Shown: positions 39,516 through 53,114, numbered from the stretch's first letter. The stretch: 64,000 nt of DNA from Muraenolepis orangiensis (GCA_027704905.1 JANIIK010000776.1:22685-86684), one strand, 5' to 3'. Numbers and translations: made by a program. Notes: generated by a model not told the origin, from the sequence alone.

Positions 39516-42500
39516 CCGACATTGTGTGCCTATATTCGGATTGGTGATGGAGTGTGTGTGGGGGTCAGGACCAGTGCTTTTAGTCATACACACATCCGAC
39601 ATTGAGTGCCTATTTTCGGATTGGAGAATGAGTGTTTGTGGGGTCAGGACCAGTGCATTTAGTCAAACATTCATCCGAAATTGAGTGCCTATATTCGGAT
39701 TGGAGATGGAGTGTGTGTGGTGTCAGGACCAGTTCTCATAGTCTTACGCTTATCCGACATTGTGTGCCAATATTCGGATTGGAGATGGAATGTGTGTGGG
39801 TCAGGAACAGTGCTCATAGTCATACACTTATCCGACATTGAGTGCTTATTTTTGGATGGGAAATGGAGTGTGTGTGGGAGTCAGTACCAATGCTTTTTGT
39901 CAAACACTCATCCGACAGTTTGTGCCCATATTCGGATTGGAGATGGACTGTGTGTGGGGGTGAGGACCAGTGCTTTTAGTCTTACAATCATCCGACATTG
40001 AGTGCCTATATTCGGATTGGTGATGGAGTGTGTGTGGGGTCAGGACCAGTGCTCATAGTCATACACTCATCTGACATTGTGTGGCTATATTCGGATTGGA
40101 GATGGAGTTTGTGTGGGGGTGAGGACCAGTGCTTTTATTCAAACATACATCCGACATTGTGTGCCTATTTTCGGATTGGAGATGGAGTGTGTGGGGGTCA
40201 GGACCAGTGCTCATTGTCATACACTTATCCAACATTGTGTGCCTATATTCGGATTGGAGATGGAGTGTGTGGGGGTCAGGACCAGAGCTCATAGTCATAC
40301 ACTTATCCGACATTGTGTGCTTATATTCCGATTGGAGATGGAGTTTGTGTGGGGGTGAGGACCAGTGCTTTTAGTTAAACATTCATCCGACAATGTGTGC
40401 CTATATTCGGATTGGAGTTGGAGTGTGTGTGGGGGTGAGGACCAGTGCTTGTAGTCAAACATTCATCCGACATTGTGTGCCTATATTCGGATTGGAGATG
40501 GAGTGTGTGTGGTGGTCAGGACCAGTGCTTTTATTCAAACATTCATCCGACATTGTGTGCCTATATTCGGATTGGTGATGGAGTGTGTGTGGGGGTCAGG
40601 ACCAGTGCTTTTAGTCATACACACATCCGACATTGAGTGCCTATTTTCGGATTGGAGATAGAGTGTGTGGGGGTCAGGACCAGTGCTCATAGTAATACAC
40701 TTATCCGACATTGTGTGCCTATATTCGGATTGGAGAATGAGTGTTTGTGGGGTCAGGACCAGTGCATTTAGTCAAACATTCATCCGAAATTGAGTGCCTA
40801 TATTCGGATTGGAGATGGAGTGTGTGTGGTGTCAGGACCAGTTCTCATAGTCTTACGCTTATCCGACATTGTGTGCCAATATTCGGATTGGAGATGGAAT
40901 GTGTGTGGGTCAGGAACAGTGCTCATAGTCATACACTTATCCGACATTGAGTGCTTATTTTTGGATGGGAAATGGAGTGTGTGTGGGAGTCAGTACCAAT
41001 GCTTTTAGTCAAACACTCATCCGACAGTTTGTGCCCATATTCGGATTGGAGATGGACTGTGTGTGGGGGTGAGGACCAGTGCTTTTAGTCTTACAATCAT
41101 CCGACATTGAGTGCCTATATTCGGATTGGTGATGGAGTGTGTGTGGGGTCAGGACCAGTGCTCATAGTCATACACTCATCTGACATTGTGTGGCTATATT
41201 CGGATTGGAGATGGAGTTTGTGTGGGGGTGAGGACCAGTGCTTTTATTCAAACATACATCCGACATTGTGTGCCTATTTTCGGATTGGAGATGGAGTGTG
41301 TGGGGGTCAGGACCAGTGCTCATTGTCATACACTTATCCAACATTGTGTGCCTATATTCGGATTGGAGATGGAGTGTGTGGGGGTCAGGACCAGAGCTCA
41401 TAGTCATACACTTATCCGACATTGTGTGCTTATATTCCGATTGGAGATGGAGTTTGTGTGGGGGTGAGGACCAGTGCTTTTAGTTAAACATTCATCCGAC
41501 AATGTGTGCCTATATTCGGATTGGAGTTGGAGTGTGTGTGGGGGTGAGGACCAGTGCTTGTAGTCAAACATTCATCCGACATTGTGTGCCTATATTCGGA
41601 TTGGAGATGGAGTGTGTGTGGTGGTCAGGACCAGTGCTTTTAGTCATACACACATCCGACATTGAGTGCCTATATTCGGATTGGAGATGGAGTTTGTGTG
41701 GGGGTGAGGACCAGTGCTTTTAGTTAAACATTCATCCGACAATGTTTGCCTATATTCGGATTGGAGTTGGAGTGTGTGTGGGGGTGAGGACCAGTGCTTG
41801 TAGTCAAACATTCATCCGACATTGTGTGCCTATATTCGGATTGGAGATGGAGTGTGTGGGGGTCAGGACCAGTGCTCATTGTCATACACTTATCCAACAT
41901 TGTGTGCCTATATTCGGATTGGAGATGGAGTTTGTGTGGGGGTGAGGACCAGTGCTTTTATTCAAACATTCATCCGACATTGTGTGCCTATATTCGGATT
42001 GGTGATGGAGTGTGTGTGGGGGTCAGGACCAGTGCTTTTAGTCATACACACATCCGACATTGAGTGCCCATATTCAGATTGGAGATGGAGTTTGTGTGGG
42101 GGTGAGGACCAGTGCTTTTAGTCATACAATCGTCCGACATTTAGTGCCTATATTCGGATTGGAGATGGAGTGTGTGTGGGTCAGTAACAGTGCTCATAGT
42201 CATACACTCATCCGACATTGTGTGGCTATATTTCGATTGAAGATGGAGTGTGTGTGGGGGTGAGGACCAGTGCTTTTAGTCAAACATTCATCCGACATTG
42301 TGTGCCTATATTCGGATTGGAGATTGAGTGTGTGTGGGGGTGAGGACCAGTGCTTGTAGTCAAACATTCATCCGACATTGTGTGCCTATATTCGGATTGG
42401 AGATGGAGTGTGTGTGGGGGTCAGGACCAGTGCTTTTAGTCATACACACATCCGAAATTGAGTGCCTATTTTCGGATTGGAGATGGAGTTTGTGTGGGGG

Positions 42501-43409
42501 TGAGGACCAGTGGTTTTAGTTAAACATTCATCCGACAATGTGTGCCTATATTCGGATTGGAGTTGGAGTGTGTGTGGGGGTCAGGACCAGTGCTTTTAGT
42601 CATACACACATCCAACATTGAGTGCCTATATTCGGATTGGAGATGGACTGTGTGGGGGTCAGGACCAGTGCTCATAGTCATACACTTTTCCGACATTGTG
42701 TGCCTATATTCGGATTGGAAATGGAGTGTGTGTGGGGATGAGGACCAGTGCTTTTAGTCATACAATCGTCTGACATTGAGTGCCTATATTCGGATTGGAG
42801 ATGGAGTGTGTGGGGTCAGTGCCAGTGCTCATAGTCATACACTTATCCAACATTGTGTGCCTTTATTCGGATTGGAGAGGGAGTGTGTGTGGGAGTCAGG
42901 ATCAGTGCTTTTAGTCAAACATTCATCCGACATTGTGTGCCTATATTCGGATTGGAGATGGAGTGTGTGTGGGGGTCAGGACCAGTGCTTTTAGTCATAC
43001 ACACATCCGACATTATGTGCCTATATTCGGAATGGAGATGGAGTGTGTGGGGGTCAGGACCAGTGCTAATTGTCATACACTTATCTGACATTGAGTGCCT
43101 ATTTCGGATGGGAGATGGAGTGTGTGTGGGAGTCAGGACCAGTGCTTTTAGTCAAACATACATCCGACATTGTGTGCCTATATTCGGATTGGAGATGGAG
43201 TGTGTGGGGGTCAGGACCAGTGCTCATTGTCATACACTTATCCAACATTGTGTGCCTATATTCGGATTGGAGATGGAGTGTGTGGGGGTCAGGACCAGTG
43301 CTCATAGTCATACACTTATCCGACATTGTGTGCCTATATTCGGATTGGAGAATAAGTGTTTGTGGGGGTCAGGACCAGTGCATTTAGTCAAACATTCATC
43401 CGACATTGA
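39514..43409. repeat. 3,884-bp tandem segmental duplication, copy 2
   Basis: This is the second copy of the preceding unit. The identity ends near 43409, where copy 2 goes on with GAGTGCCTATTTTCGG and copy 1 has GTGTGCCTATATTCGG. The breakpoint lies within the conserved CCGACATTG part of the monomer, as expected for homologous unequal exchange. Confidence 0.88.
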
Positions 43410-43989
43410 GTGCCTATTTTCGGATTGGAGATGGAGTGTGTGGGGGTCAGGACCAGTGCTCATTGTCATACACTTATCCAACATTGTGTGACTATATTCG
43501 GATTGGAGATGGAGTTTGTGTGGGCATGAGGACCAGTGCTTTTAGTTAAACATTCATCCGACAATGTGTGCCTATATTCGGATTGGAGTTGGAGTGTGTG
43601 TGGGGGTCAGGTCCAGTGCTTTTAGTCATACACACATCCGACATTGAGTGCCTATTTTCGAATTGGAGATGGAGTGTGTGGGGGTCAGGACCAGTGCTCA
43701 TTGTCATACACTTATCCAACATTGTGTGCCTATATTCGGATTGGAGATGGAGTTTGTGTGGGGGTGAGGACCAGTGCTTTTATTCAAACATTCATCCGAC
43801 ATTGTGTGCCTATATTCGGATTGGTGATGGAGTGTGTGTGGGGGTCAGGACCAGTGCTTTTAGTCATACACACATCCGACATTGAGTGCCTATTTTCGGA
43901 TTGGAGATAGAGTGTGTGGGGGTCAGGACCAGTGCTCATAGTAATACACTTATCCGACATTGTGTGCCTATATTCGGATTGGAGAATGA

Positions 43990-44735
43990 GTGTTTGTGGG
44001 GTCAGGACCAGTGCATTTAGTCAAACATTCATCCGAAATTGAGTGCCTATATTCGGATTGGAGATGGAGTGTGTGTGGTGTCAGGACCAGTTCTCATAGT
44101 CTTACGCTTATCCGACATTGTGTGCCAATATTCGGATTGGAGATGGAATGTGTGTGGGTCAGGAACAGTGCTCATAGTCATACACTTATCCGACATTGAG
44201 TGCTTATTTTTGGATGGGAAATGGAGTGTGTGTGGGAGTCAGTACCAATGCTTTTAGTCAAACACTCATCCGACAGTTTGTGCCCATATTCGGATTGGAG
44301 ATGGACTGTGTGTGGGGGTGAGGACCAGTGCTTTTAGTCTTACAATCATCCAACATTGAGTGCCTATATTCGGATTGGTGATGGAGTGTGTGTGGGGTCA
44401 GGACCAGTGCTCATAGTCATACACTCATCTGACATTGTGTGGCTATATTCGGATTGGAGATGGAGTTTGTGTGGGGGTGAGGACCAGTGCTTTTATTCAA
44501 ACATACATCCGACATTGTGTGCCTATTTTCGGATTGGAGATGGAGTGTGTGGGGGTCAGGACCAGTGCTCATTGTCATACACTTATCCAACATTGTGTGC
44601 CTATATTCGGATTGGAGATGGAGTGTGTGGGGGTCAGGACCAGAGCTCATAGTCATACACTTATCCGACATTGTGTGCTTATATTCCGATTGGAGATGGA
44701 GTTTGTGTGGGGGTGAGGACCAGTGCTTTTAGTTA
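43990..44735. repeat. Further copy of the GAGCTC-marked block
   Basis: The block with GGGGTCAGGACCAGTGCATTTAG (short G run), GTCTTACGCTTATCC and GGACCAGAGCTCATAG appears again here, making six copies in all (near 35367, 36398, 37507, 40282, 41391 and 44640). It is 3,249 bp from the previous copy. Confidence 0.8.
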
Positions 44736-47700
44736 AACATTCATCCGACAATGTGTGCCTATATTCGGATTGGAGTTGGAGTGTGTGTGGGGGTGAGGAC
44801 CAGTGCTTGTAGTCAAACATTCATCCGACATTGTGTGCCTATATTCGGATTGGAGATGGAGTGTGTGTGGTGGTCACGACCAGTGCTTTTAGTCATACAC
44901 ACATCCGACATTGAGTGCCTATTTTCGGATTGGAGATGGAGTGTGTGTGGTGTCAGGACCAGTTCTCATAGTCTTACACTTATCCGACATTGTGTGCCAA
45001 TATTCGGATTGGAGATGGAATGTGTGTGGGTCAGGAACAGTGCTCATAGTCATACACTTATCCGACATTGAGTGCTTATTTTTGGATGGGAAATGGAGTG
45101 TGTGTGGGGGTCAGTACCAGTGCTTTTAGTCAAACACTCATCCAACAGTTTGTGCCCATATTTGGATTGGAGATGGACTGTGTGTGGGGGTGAGGACCAG
45201 TGCTTTTAGTCTTACAATCATCAGACATTGAGTGACTATATTCGGAATGGAGATGGAGTGTGTGTGGGGTCAGGACCAGTGCTCATAGTCATACACTCAT
45301 CTGACATTGTGTGGCTATATTCGGATTGGAGATGGAGTTTGTGTGGGGGTGAGGACCAGTGCTTTTATTCAAACATACATCCGACATTGTGTGCCTATAT
45401 TCGGATTGGTGATGGAGTGTGTGTGGGGATCAGGACCAGTGCTTTTAGTCATACACACATCCGACATTGAGTGCCTATTTTCGGATTGGAGATGGAGTTT
45501 GTGTGGGCATGAGGACCAGTGCTTTTAGTTAAACATTCATCCGACAATGTGTGCCTATATTCGGATTGGAGTTTGAGTGTGTGTGGGGGTCAGGTCTAGT
45601 GCTTTTAGTCATACACACATCCGACATTGAGTGCCTATTTTCAGATTGGAGATGGAGTGTGTGGGGGTCAGGACCAGTGCTCATTGTCATACACTTATCC
45701 AACATTGTGTGCCTATATTCGGATTGGAGATGGAGTTTGTGTGGGCGTGAGGACCAGTGCTTTTATTCAAACATTCATCCGACATTGTGTGCCTATATTC
45801 GGATTGGTGATGGAGTGTGTGTGGGTGTCAGGACCAGTGCTTTTAGTCATACACACATCCGACATTGAGTGCCTATTTTCGGATTGGAGATAGAGTGTGT
45901 GGGGGTCAGGACCAGTGCTCATTGTCATACACTTATCCGACATTGTGTGCCTATATTCGGATTGGAGAATGAGTGTTTGTGGGGATCAGGACCAGTGCAT
46001 TTAATCAAACATTCATCCGAAATTGAGTGCCTATATTCGGATTGGAGATGGAGTGTGTGTGGTGTCAGGACCAGTTCTCATAGTCTTACACTTATCCGAC
46101 ATTGTGTGCCAATATTCGGATTGGAGATGGAATGTGTGTGGGTCAGGAACAGTGCTCATAGTCATACACTTATCCGACATTGAGTGCTTATTTTTGGATG
46201 GGAAATGGAGTGTGTGTGGGGGTCAGTACCAATGCTTTTAGTCAAACACTCATCCGACAGATTGTGCCCATATTCGGATTGGTGATGGACTGTGTGTGGG
46301 GGTGAGGACCAGTGCTTTTAGTCTTACAATCATCCGACATTGAGTGCCTATATTCGGATTGGTGATGGAGTGTGTGTGGGGTCAGGACCAGTGCTCATAG
46401 TCATACACTCATCTGACATTGTGTGGCTATATTCGGATTGGAGATGGAGTTTGTGTGGGGGTGAGGACCAGTGCTTTTATTCAAACATACATCCGACATT
46501 GTGTGCCTATTTTCGGATTGGAGATAGAGTTTGTGTGGGGGTCAGGACCAGTGCTCATTGTCATACACTTATCCAACATTGTGTGCCTATATTCGGATTG
46601 GAGATGTAGTGTGTGGGGGTCAGGACCAGTGCTCATAGTCATACACTTATCCGACATTGTGTGCCTATATTCGGATTGGAGAATAAGTGTTTGTGGGGGT
46701 CAGGACCAGTGCATTTAGTCAAACATTCATCCGACATTGAGTGCCTATATTCGGATTGGAGATGGAGTGTGTGTGGTGTCAGGACCAGTTCTCATAGTCT
46801 TACACTTATCCGACATTGTGTGCCAATATTCGGATTGGAGATGGAATGTGTGTGGGTCAGGAACAGTGCTCATAGTCATACACACATCCGAAATTGAGTG
46901 CCTATTTTTGGATTGAGATGGAGTTTGTGTGGGGGTGAGGACCAGTGGTTTTAGTTAAACATTCATCCGACAATGTGTGCCTATATTCGGATTGGAGTTG
47001 GAGTGTGTGTGGGGGTCAGGACCAGTGCTTTTAGTCATACACACATCCAACATTGAGTGCCTATATTCGGATTGGAGATGGACTGTGTGGGGATCAGGAC
47101 CAGTGCTTTTAGTCATACAATCGTCCGACATTGAGTGCCTATATTCGGATTGGAGATGGAGTGTGTGGGGTCAGTGCCAGTGCTCATAGTCATACACTTA
47201 TCCAACATTGTGTGCCTTTATTCGGATTGGAGAGGGAGTGTGTGTGGGGGTGAGGACCAGTGGTTTTAGTTAAACATTCATCCGACAATGTGTGCCTATA
47301 TTCGGATTGGAGTTGGAGTGTGTGTGGGGGTCAGGACCAGTGCTTTTAGTCATACACTTTTCCGACATTGTGTGCCTATATTCGGATTGGAGATGGAGTG
47401 TGTTTGGGGATGAGGACCAGTGCTTTTAGTCATACAATCGTCCGACATTGAGTGCCTATATTCGGATTGGAGATGGAGTGTGTGGGGTCAGTGCCAGTGC
47501 TCATAGTCATACACTTATCCAACATTGTGTGCCTTTATTCGGATTGGAGAGGGAGTGTGTGTGGGAGTCAGGACCAGTGCTTTTAGTCAAACATTCATCC
47601 GACATTGTGTGCCTATATTCGGATTGGAGATGGAGTGTGTGTGGGGGTCAGGACCAGTGCTTTTAGTCATACACACATCCGACATTATGTGCCTATATTC

Positions 47701-50700
47701 GGAATGGAGATGGAGTGTGTGGGGGTCAGGACCAGTGCTAATTGTCATACACTTATCCGACATTGAGTGCCTATTTCGGATGGGAGATGGAGTGTGTGTG
47801 GGAGTCAGGACCAGTGCTTTTAGTCAAACATACATCCGACATTGTGTGCCTATATTCGGATTGGAGATGGAGTGTGTGGGGGTCAGGACCAGTGCTCATA
47901 GACATACACTTATCCGACATTGTGTGCCTATATTCGGATTGGAGAATGAGTGTTTGTGGGGGTCAGGACCAGTGCATTTAGTCAAACATTCATCCGACAT
48001 TGAGTGCCTATATTCGGAATGGAGATGGAGTGTGTGTGGTGTCAGGACCAGTTCTCATAGTCTTACACTTATCCGACATTGTGTGCCAATATTCGGATTG
48101 GAGATGGAATGTGTGTGGGTCAGGAACAGTGCTCATAGTCATACACTTATCCGACATTGAGTGCTTATTTTTGGATGGGAAATGGAGTGTGTGTGGGGGT
48201 CAGTACCAGTGCTTTTAGTCAAACACTCATCCGACTGTTTGTGCCCATATTCGGATTGGAGATGGACTGTGTGTGGGGGTGAGGACCAGTGCTTTTAGTC
48301 TTAACAATCATCCGAGAATTGAGTGCCTATATTCGGATTGGAGATGGAGTGTGTGTGGGGTCAGGACCAGTGCTCATAGTCATACACTCATCTGACATTG
48401 TGTGGCTATATTCGGATTGGAGATGGAGTTTGTGTGGGGGTGAGGACCAGTGCTTTTATTCAAACATTCATCCGACATTGTGTGCCTATATTCGGATTGG
48501 TGATGGAGTGTGTGTGGGGGTCAGGACCAGTGCTTTTAGTCATACACACATCCGACATTGAGTGCCTATTTTCGGATTGGAGATGGAGTGTGTGGGGGTC
48601 AGGACCAGTGCTCATTGTCATACACTTATCCAACATTGTGTGCCTATATTCGGATTGGAGATGGAGTGTGTGGGGGTCAGGACCAGTGCTCATAGTCATA
48701 CACTTATCCGACATTGTGTGCCTATATTCGGATTGGAGAATAAGTGTTTGTGGGGGTCAGGACCAGTGCATTTAGTCAAACATTCATCCGACATTGAGTG
48801 CCTGTATTCGGATTGGAGATGGAGTGTGTGTGGTGTCAGGACCAGTTCTCATAGTCTTACACTTATCCGACATTGTGTGCCAATATTCGGATTGGAGATG
48901 GAATGTGTGTGGTTTAGGAACAGTGCTCATAGTCATACACTTATCCGACATTGAGTGCTTATTTTTGGATGGGAAATGGAGTGTGTGTGGGGGTCAGTAC
49001 CAGTGCTTTTAGTCAAACACTCATCCAACAGTTTGTGCCCATATTCGGATTGGAGATGGACTGTGTGTGGGGGTGAGGACCAGTGCTTTTAGTCTTACAA
49101 TCATCCAACATTGAGTGACTATATTCGGAATGGAGATGGAGTGTGTGTGGGGTCAGGACCAGTGCTCATAGTCATACACTCATCTGACATTGTGTGGCTA
49201 TATTCGGATTGGAGATGGAGTTTGTGTGGGGGTGAGGACCAGTGCTTTTATTCAAACATACATCCGACATTGTGTGCCTATATTCGGATTGGTGATGGAG
49301 TGTGTGTGTGGGGTCAGGACCAGTGCTTTTAGTCATACACACATCCGACATTGAGTGCCTATTTTCAGATTGGAGATGGAGTGTGTGGGGGTCAGGACCA
49401 GTGCTCATTGTCATACACTTATCCAACATTGTGTGCCTATATTCGGATTGGAGATGGAGTGTGTGGGGGTCAGGACCAGTGCTCATAGTCATACACTTAT
49501 CCGACATTGTGTGCTTATATTCCGATTGGAGATGGAGTTTGTGTGGGCATGAGGACCAGTGCTTTTAGTTAAACATTCATCCGACAATGTGTGCCTATAT
49601 TCGGATTGGAGATGGAGTGTGTGGGGGTCAGGACCAGTGCTCATAGACATACACTTATCCGACATTGTGTGCCTATATTCGGATTGGAGAATGAGTGTTT
49701 GTGGGGGTCAGGACCAGTGCTTTTAGTCATACACACATCTGACATTGAGTGCCTATTTTCGGATTGGAGATGGAGTGTGTGGGGGTCAGGACCAGTGCTC
49801 ATTGTCATACACTTATCCAACATTGTGTGCCTATATTCGGATTGGAGATGGAGTTTGTGTGGGGGTGAGGACCAGTGCTTTTAGTCAAACACTCATCCGA
49901 CAGTTTGTGCCCATATTCGGATTGGAGATGGACTGTGTGTGGGGGTGAGGACCAGTGCTTTTAGTCTTACAATCATCCGAGAATTGAGTGCCTATATTCG
50001 GATTGGAGATGGAGTGTGTGTGGGGTCAGGACCAGTGCTCATAGTCATACACTCATCTGACATTGTGTGGCTATATTCGGATTGGAGATGGAGTTTGTGT
50101 GGGGGTGAGGACCAGTGCTTTTATTCAAACATACATCCGACATTGTGTGCCTATATTCGGATTGGTGATGGAGTATGTGTGGGGGTCAGGACCAGTGCTT
50201 TTAGTCATACACACATCCGACATTGAGTGCCTATTTTCGGATTGGAGATGGAGTGTGTGGGGGTCAGGTCCAGTGCCCATTGTCATACACTTATCCAACA
50301 TTGTGTGCCTATATTCGGATTGGAGATGGAGTGTGTGGGGGTCAGGACCAGTGCTCATAGTCATACACTTATCCGACATTGTGTGCTTATATTCCGATTG
50401 GAGATGGAGTTTTGTGTGGGGGTGAGGACCAGTGCTTTTAGTTAAACATTCATCCGACAATGTGTGCCTATATTCGGATTGGAGTTGGAGTGTGTGTGGG
50501 GGTCAGGACCAGTGCTTTTAGTCATACACACATCTGACATTGAGTGCCTATTTTCGGATTGGAGATGGAGTGTGTGTGGGGTCAGGACCAGTGCTCATTG
50601 TCATACACTTATCCAACATTGTGTGCCTATATTCGGATTGGAGATGGAGTTTGTGTGGGGGTGAGGACCAGTGCTTTTAGTCAAACACTCATCCGACAGT

Positions 50701-52599
50701 TTGTGCCCATATTCGGATTGGAGATGAACTGTGTGTGGGGGTGAGGACCAGTGCTTTTAGTCTTACAATCATCCGAGAATTGAGTGCCTATATTCGGATT
50801 GGAGATGGAGTGTGTGGGGGTCAGGACCAGTGCTCATAGTCATACACTTATCCGACATTGTGTGCCTATATTCGGATTGGAGAATGAGTGTTTGTGGGGG
50901 TCAGGACCAGTACATTTAGTCAAACATTCATCCGACATTGAGTGCCTATATTCGGATTGGAGATGGAGTGTGTGTGTTGTCAGGACCAGTTCTCATAGTC
51001 ATACACTTATCCAACATTGTGTGCCTATATTCGGATTGGAGATGGAGTTTGTGTGGGGGTGAGGACCAGTGCTTTTAGTCAAACACTCATCCGACAGTTT
51101 GTGCCCATATTCGGATTGGAGATGGACTGTGTGTGGGGGTGAGGACCAGTGCTTTTAGTCTTACAATCATCCGAGAATTGAGTGCCTATATTCGGATTGG
51201 AGATGGAGTGTGTGTGGGGTCAGGACCAGTGCTCATAGTCATACACTCATCTGACATTGTGTGGCTATATTCGGATTGGAGATGGAGTTTGTGTGGGAGT
51301 GAGGACCAGTGCTTTTATTCAAACATTCATCCGACATTGTGTGCCTATATTCGGATTGGTGATGGAGTGTGTGTGGGGGTCTGGACCAGTGCTTTTAGTC
51401 ATACACACATCCGACATTTAGTGCCTATATTCGGATTGGAGATGGAGTGTGTGGGGGTCAGGACCAGTGCTCATAGTCATACACTTATCCGACATTGTGT
51501 GCCTATATTCGGATTGGAGAATGAGTGTTTGTGGGGGTCAGGACCAGTACATTTAGTCAAACATTCATCCGACATTGAGTGCCTATATTCGGATTGGAGA
51601 TGGAGTGTGTGTGTTGTCAGGACCAGTTCTCATAGTCTTACACTTATCCGACATTGTGTGCCAATATTCGGATTGGAGATGGAATGTGTGTGGGTCAGGA
51701 ACAGTGCTCATAGTCATACACTTATCCGACATTGAGTGCTTATTTTTGGATGGGAAATGGAGTGTGTGTGGGGGTCAGTACCAGTGCTTTTAGTCAAACA
51801 CTAATCCGACGGTTTGTGCCCATATTCGGATTGGAGATGGACTGTGTGTGGGGGTGAGGACCAGTGCTTTTAGTCTTACAATCATCCGACATTGAGTGCC
51901 TATATTCGGATTGGAGATGGAGTGTGTGTGGGGTCAGGACCAGTGCTTATAGTCATACACTCATCTGACATTGTGTGGCTATATTCGGATTGGAGATGGA
52001 GTTTGTGTGGGGGTGAGGACCAGTGCTTTTATTCAAACATACATCCGACATTGTGTGCCTATATTCGGATTGGTGATGGAGTGTGTGTGGGGGTCAGGAC
52101 CAGTGCTTTTAGTCATACACACATCCGACATTGAGTGCCTATTTTCGGATTGGAGATAGAGTGTGTGGGGGTCAGGACCAGTGCTCATTGTCATACACTT
52201 ATCCAACATTGTGTGCCTATATTCGGATTGGAGATGGAGTGTGTGTGGTGTCAGGACCAGTTCTCATAGTCTTACACTTATCCGACATTGTTTGCCAATA
52301 TTCGGATTGGAGATGGAATGTGTGTGGGTCAGGAACAGTGCTCATAGTCATACACTTATCCGACAGTTTGTGCCCATATTCGGATTGGAGATGGACTGTG
52401 TGTGGGGGTGAGGACCAGTGCTTTTAGTCTTACAATCATCCGACATTGAGTGCCTATATTCGGATTGGTGATGGAGTGTGTGTGGGGTCAGGACCAGTGC
52501 TCATAGTCATACACTCATCTGACATTGTGTGGCTATATTCGGATTGGAGATGGAGTTTGTGTGGGGGTGAGGACCAGTGCTTTTATTCAAACATACATC

Positions 52600-52814
52600 C
52601 GACATTGGTGCCTATTTTGGATTGGAGATGGGAGTGTGTGGGGGTCAGGACCAGTGAATCATTGTCATACACTTATCCAACATTGTGTGCCTATATTCGT
52701 ATTGAGATGCGATGTGTGTGGGGTCAGGACAGGCTCATAGTCATAACCTTATCAGACATTGTGTGCTTATATCGATTGATATGGAGTTTGTGTGGGGGTG
52801 AGGACCAGTGTGTG
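52600..52814. repeat. Indel-rich satellite next to the LTR element (left side)
   Basis: From about 52606 the monomers suddenly carry many small indels: ACATTGGTGCC, CTATTTTGGATTGGAGATGGG, CCAGTGAATCATTG, TATTCGTATTGAGATGCG, TCAGGACAGGCTC and TATATCGATTGATATGG. The preceding 50 kb is almost free of them. The sequence remains recognisable satellite up to GGACCAGTG at 52802-52810. Confidence 0.85.
52807..52814. repeat. Target-site duplication, left copy (AGTG, expanded to AGTGTGTG)
   Basis: The satellite reads GGACCAGTG here, then four extra bases TGTG, then the LTR. After the other LTR (62506) the satellite resumes at AGTGCATTTAG, the natural continuation of GGACC-AGTGCATTTAG. A 4-bp AGTG duplication explains both sides if the left copy gained two GT units. 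A mismatched TGTG/AGTG duplication is the alternative. Confidence 0.55.
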
Positions 52815-52994
52815 TGTAACACTAGCTTAGTAACTAGACAAGGTATCTATATATGGGTTTGGGCCAGATCAGAAGAAACCAAGTTCGCCTCGGAAGAGAG
52901 ATGGTCTGCACAAGAATGAAGCACTGACAACAGATCTATGTTTTGAAGGTAAGGAAATGTGTTTCTCTTTCCAGTTCTTCCTTACCTTCTTTGG

Positions 52995-53000
52995 TTTATT
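52995..53000 (-). promoter_or_regulatory. Candidate polyadenylation signal in the 3' LTR
   Basis: AATAAA on the minus strand, about 180 nt before the U5 end of the LTR, in a position fitting the R/U5 region. The same hexamer occurs in the 5' LTR at 61149-61154. Function is inferred from position only. Confidence 0.4.
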
Positions 53001-53114
53001 TTCTTTCCACAAGTCAGGATAATACACTGTACAATGAATTAAACAAAATGAATGAATATGTACAAAACACCCTGGGTCTGATGCCCAAACCTTCCCTGGT
53101 TCCACTACTTTAGT

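Larger units (their letters stand above)
2189..52814. repeat. Large tandem satellite array, 78-80 bp monomers with higher-order structure
   Basis: About 640 head-to-tail monomers, all in one orientation. Each contains TATATTCGGATTGGAGATGG (or a close variant), a GTGTGTG-plus-G-run segment, then GGACCAGTGC, a TAGTCATACA-type stretch and CCGACATTG. Lengths of 78, 79 and 80 bp come mainly from the GT/G-run segment. Diagnostic types recur in order: a TATTTTCGG type with CTCATTGTC, a type with GAGAATGAGTGTTTG, one marked GGACCAGTTCTCATAGTCTT, one with GGAATGTGTGTGGGTCAGGA, one starting GAGTGCTTATTTTTGGATGG, one with GATGGACTGTG, one ending CATCTGACATT, and one starting GTGTGGCTATATTCGG. The GGACCAGTTCTC type occurs roughly 35 times. 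I see no gene, RNA gene or other mobile element inside. Open frames here are products of the repeat. Confidence 0.97.

Noticed and set aside
2199..52740. Dozens of 60-260 aa open frames in the satellite on both strands
   Set aside because: They repeat the same peptide in all frames, follow monomer length, have no start context or domain, and break wherever a 79- or 80-bp monomer occurs.
2189..52814. CRISPR-like array
   Set aside because: Units are directly adjacent with no unique spacers, and are far longer than CRISPR repeats; the context is eukaryotic.
2189..52814. CENP-B box in the monomer
   Set aside because: Only the TTCG part of the box is present in TATTCGGATTGG; the required A and CGGG positions are absent.
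2189..52814. G-quadruplex units in the GTGTGTGGGGG segment
   Set aside because: There is only one G run per ~79-bp monomer, so a compact four-run motif does not form.
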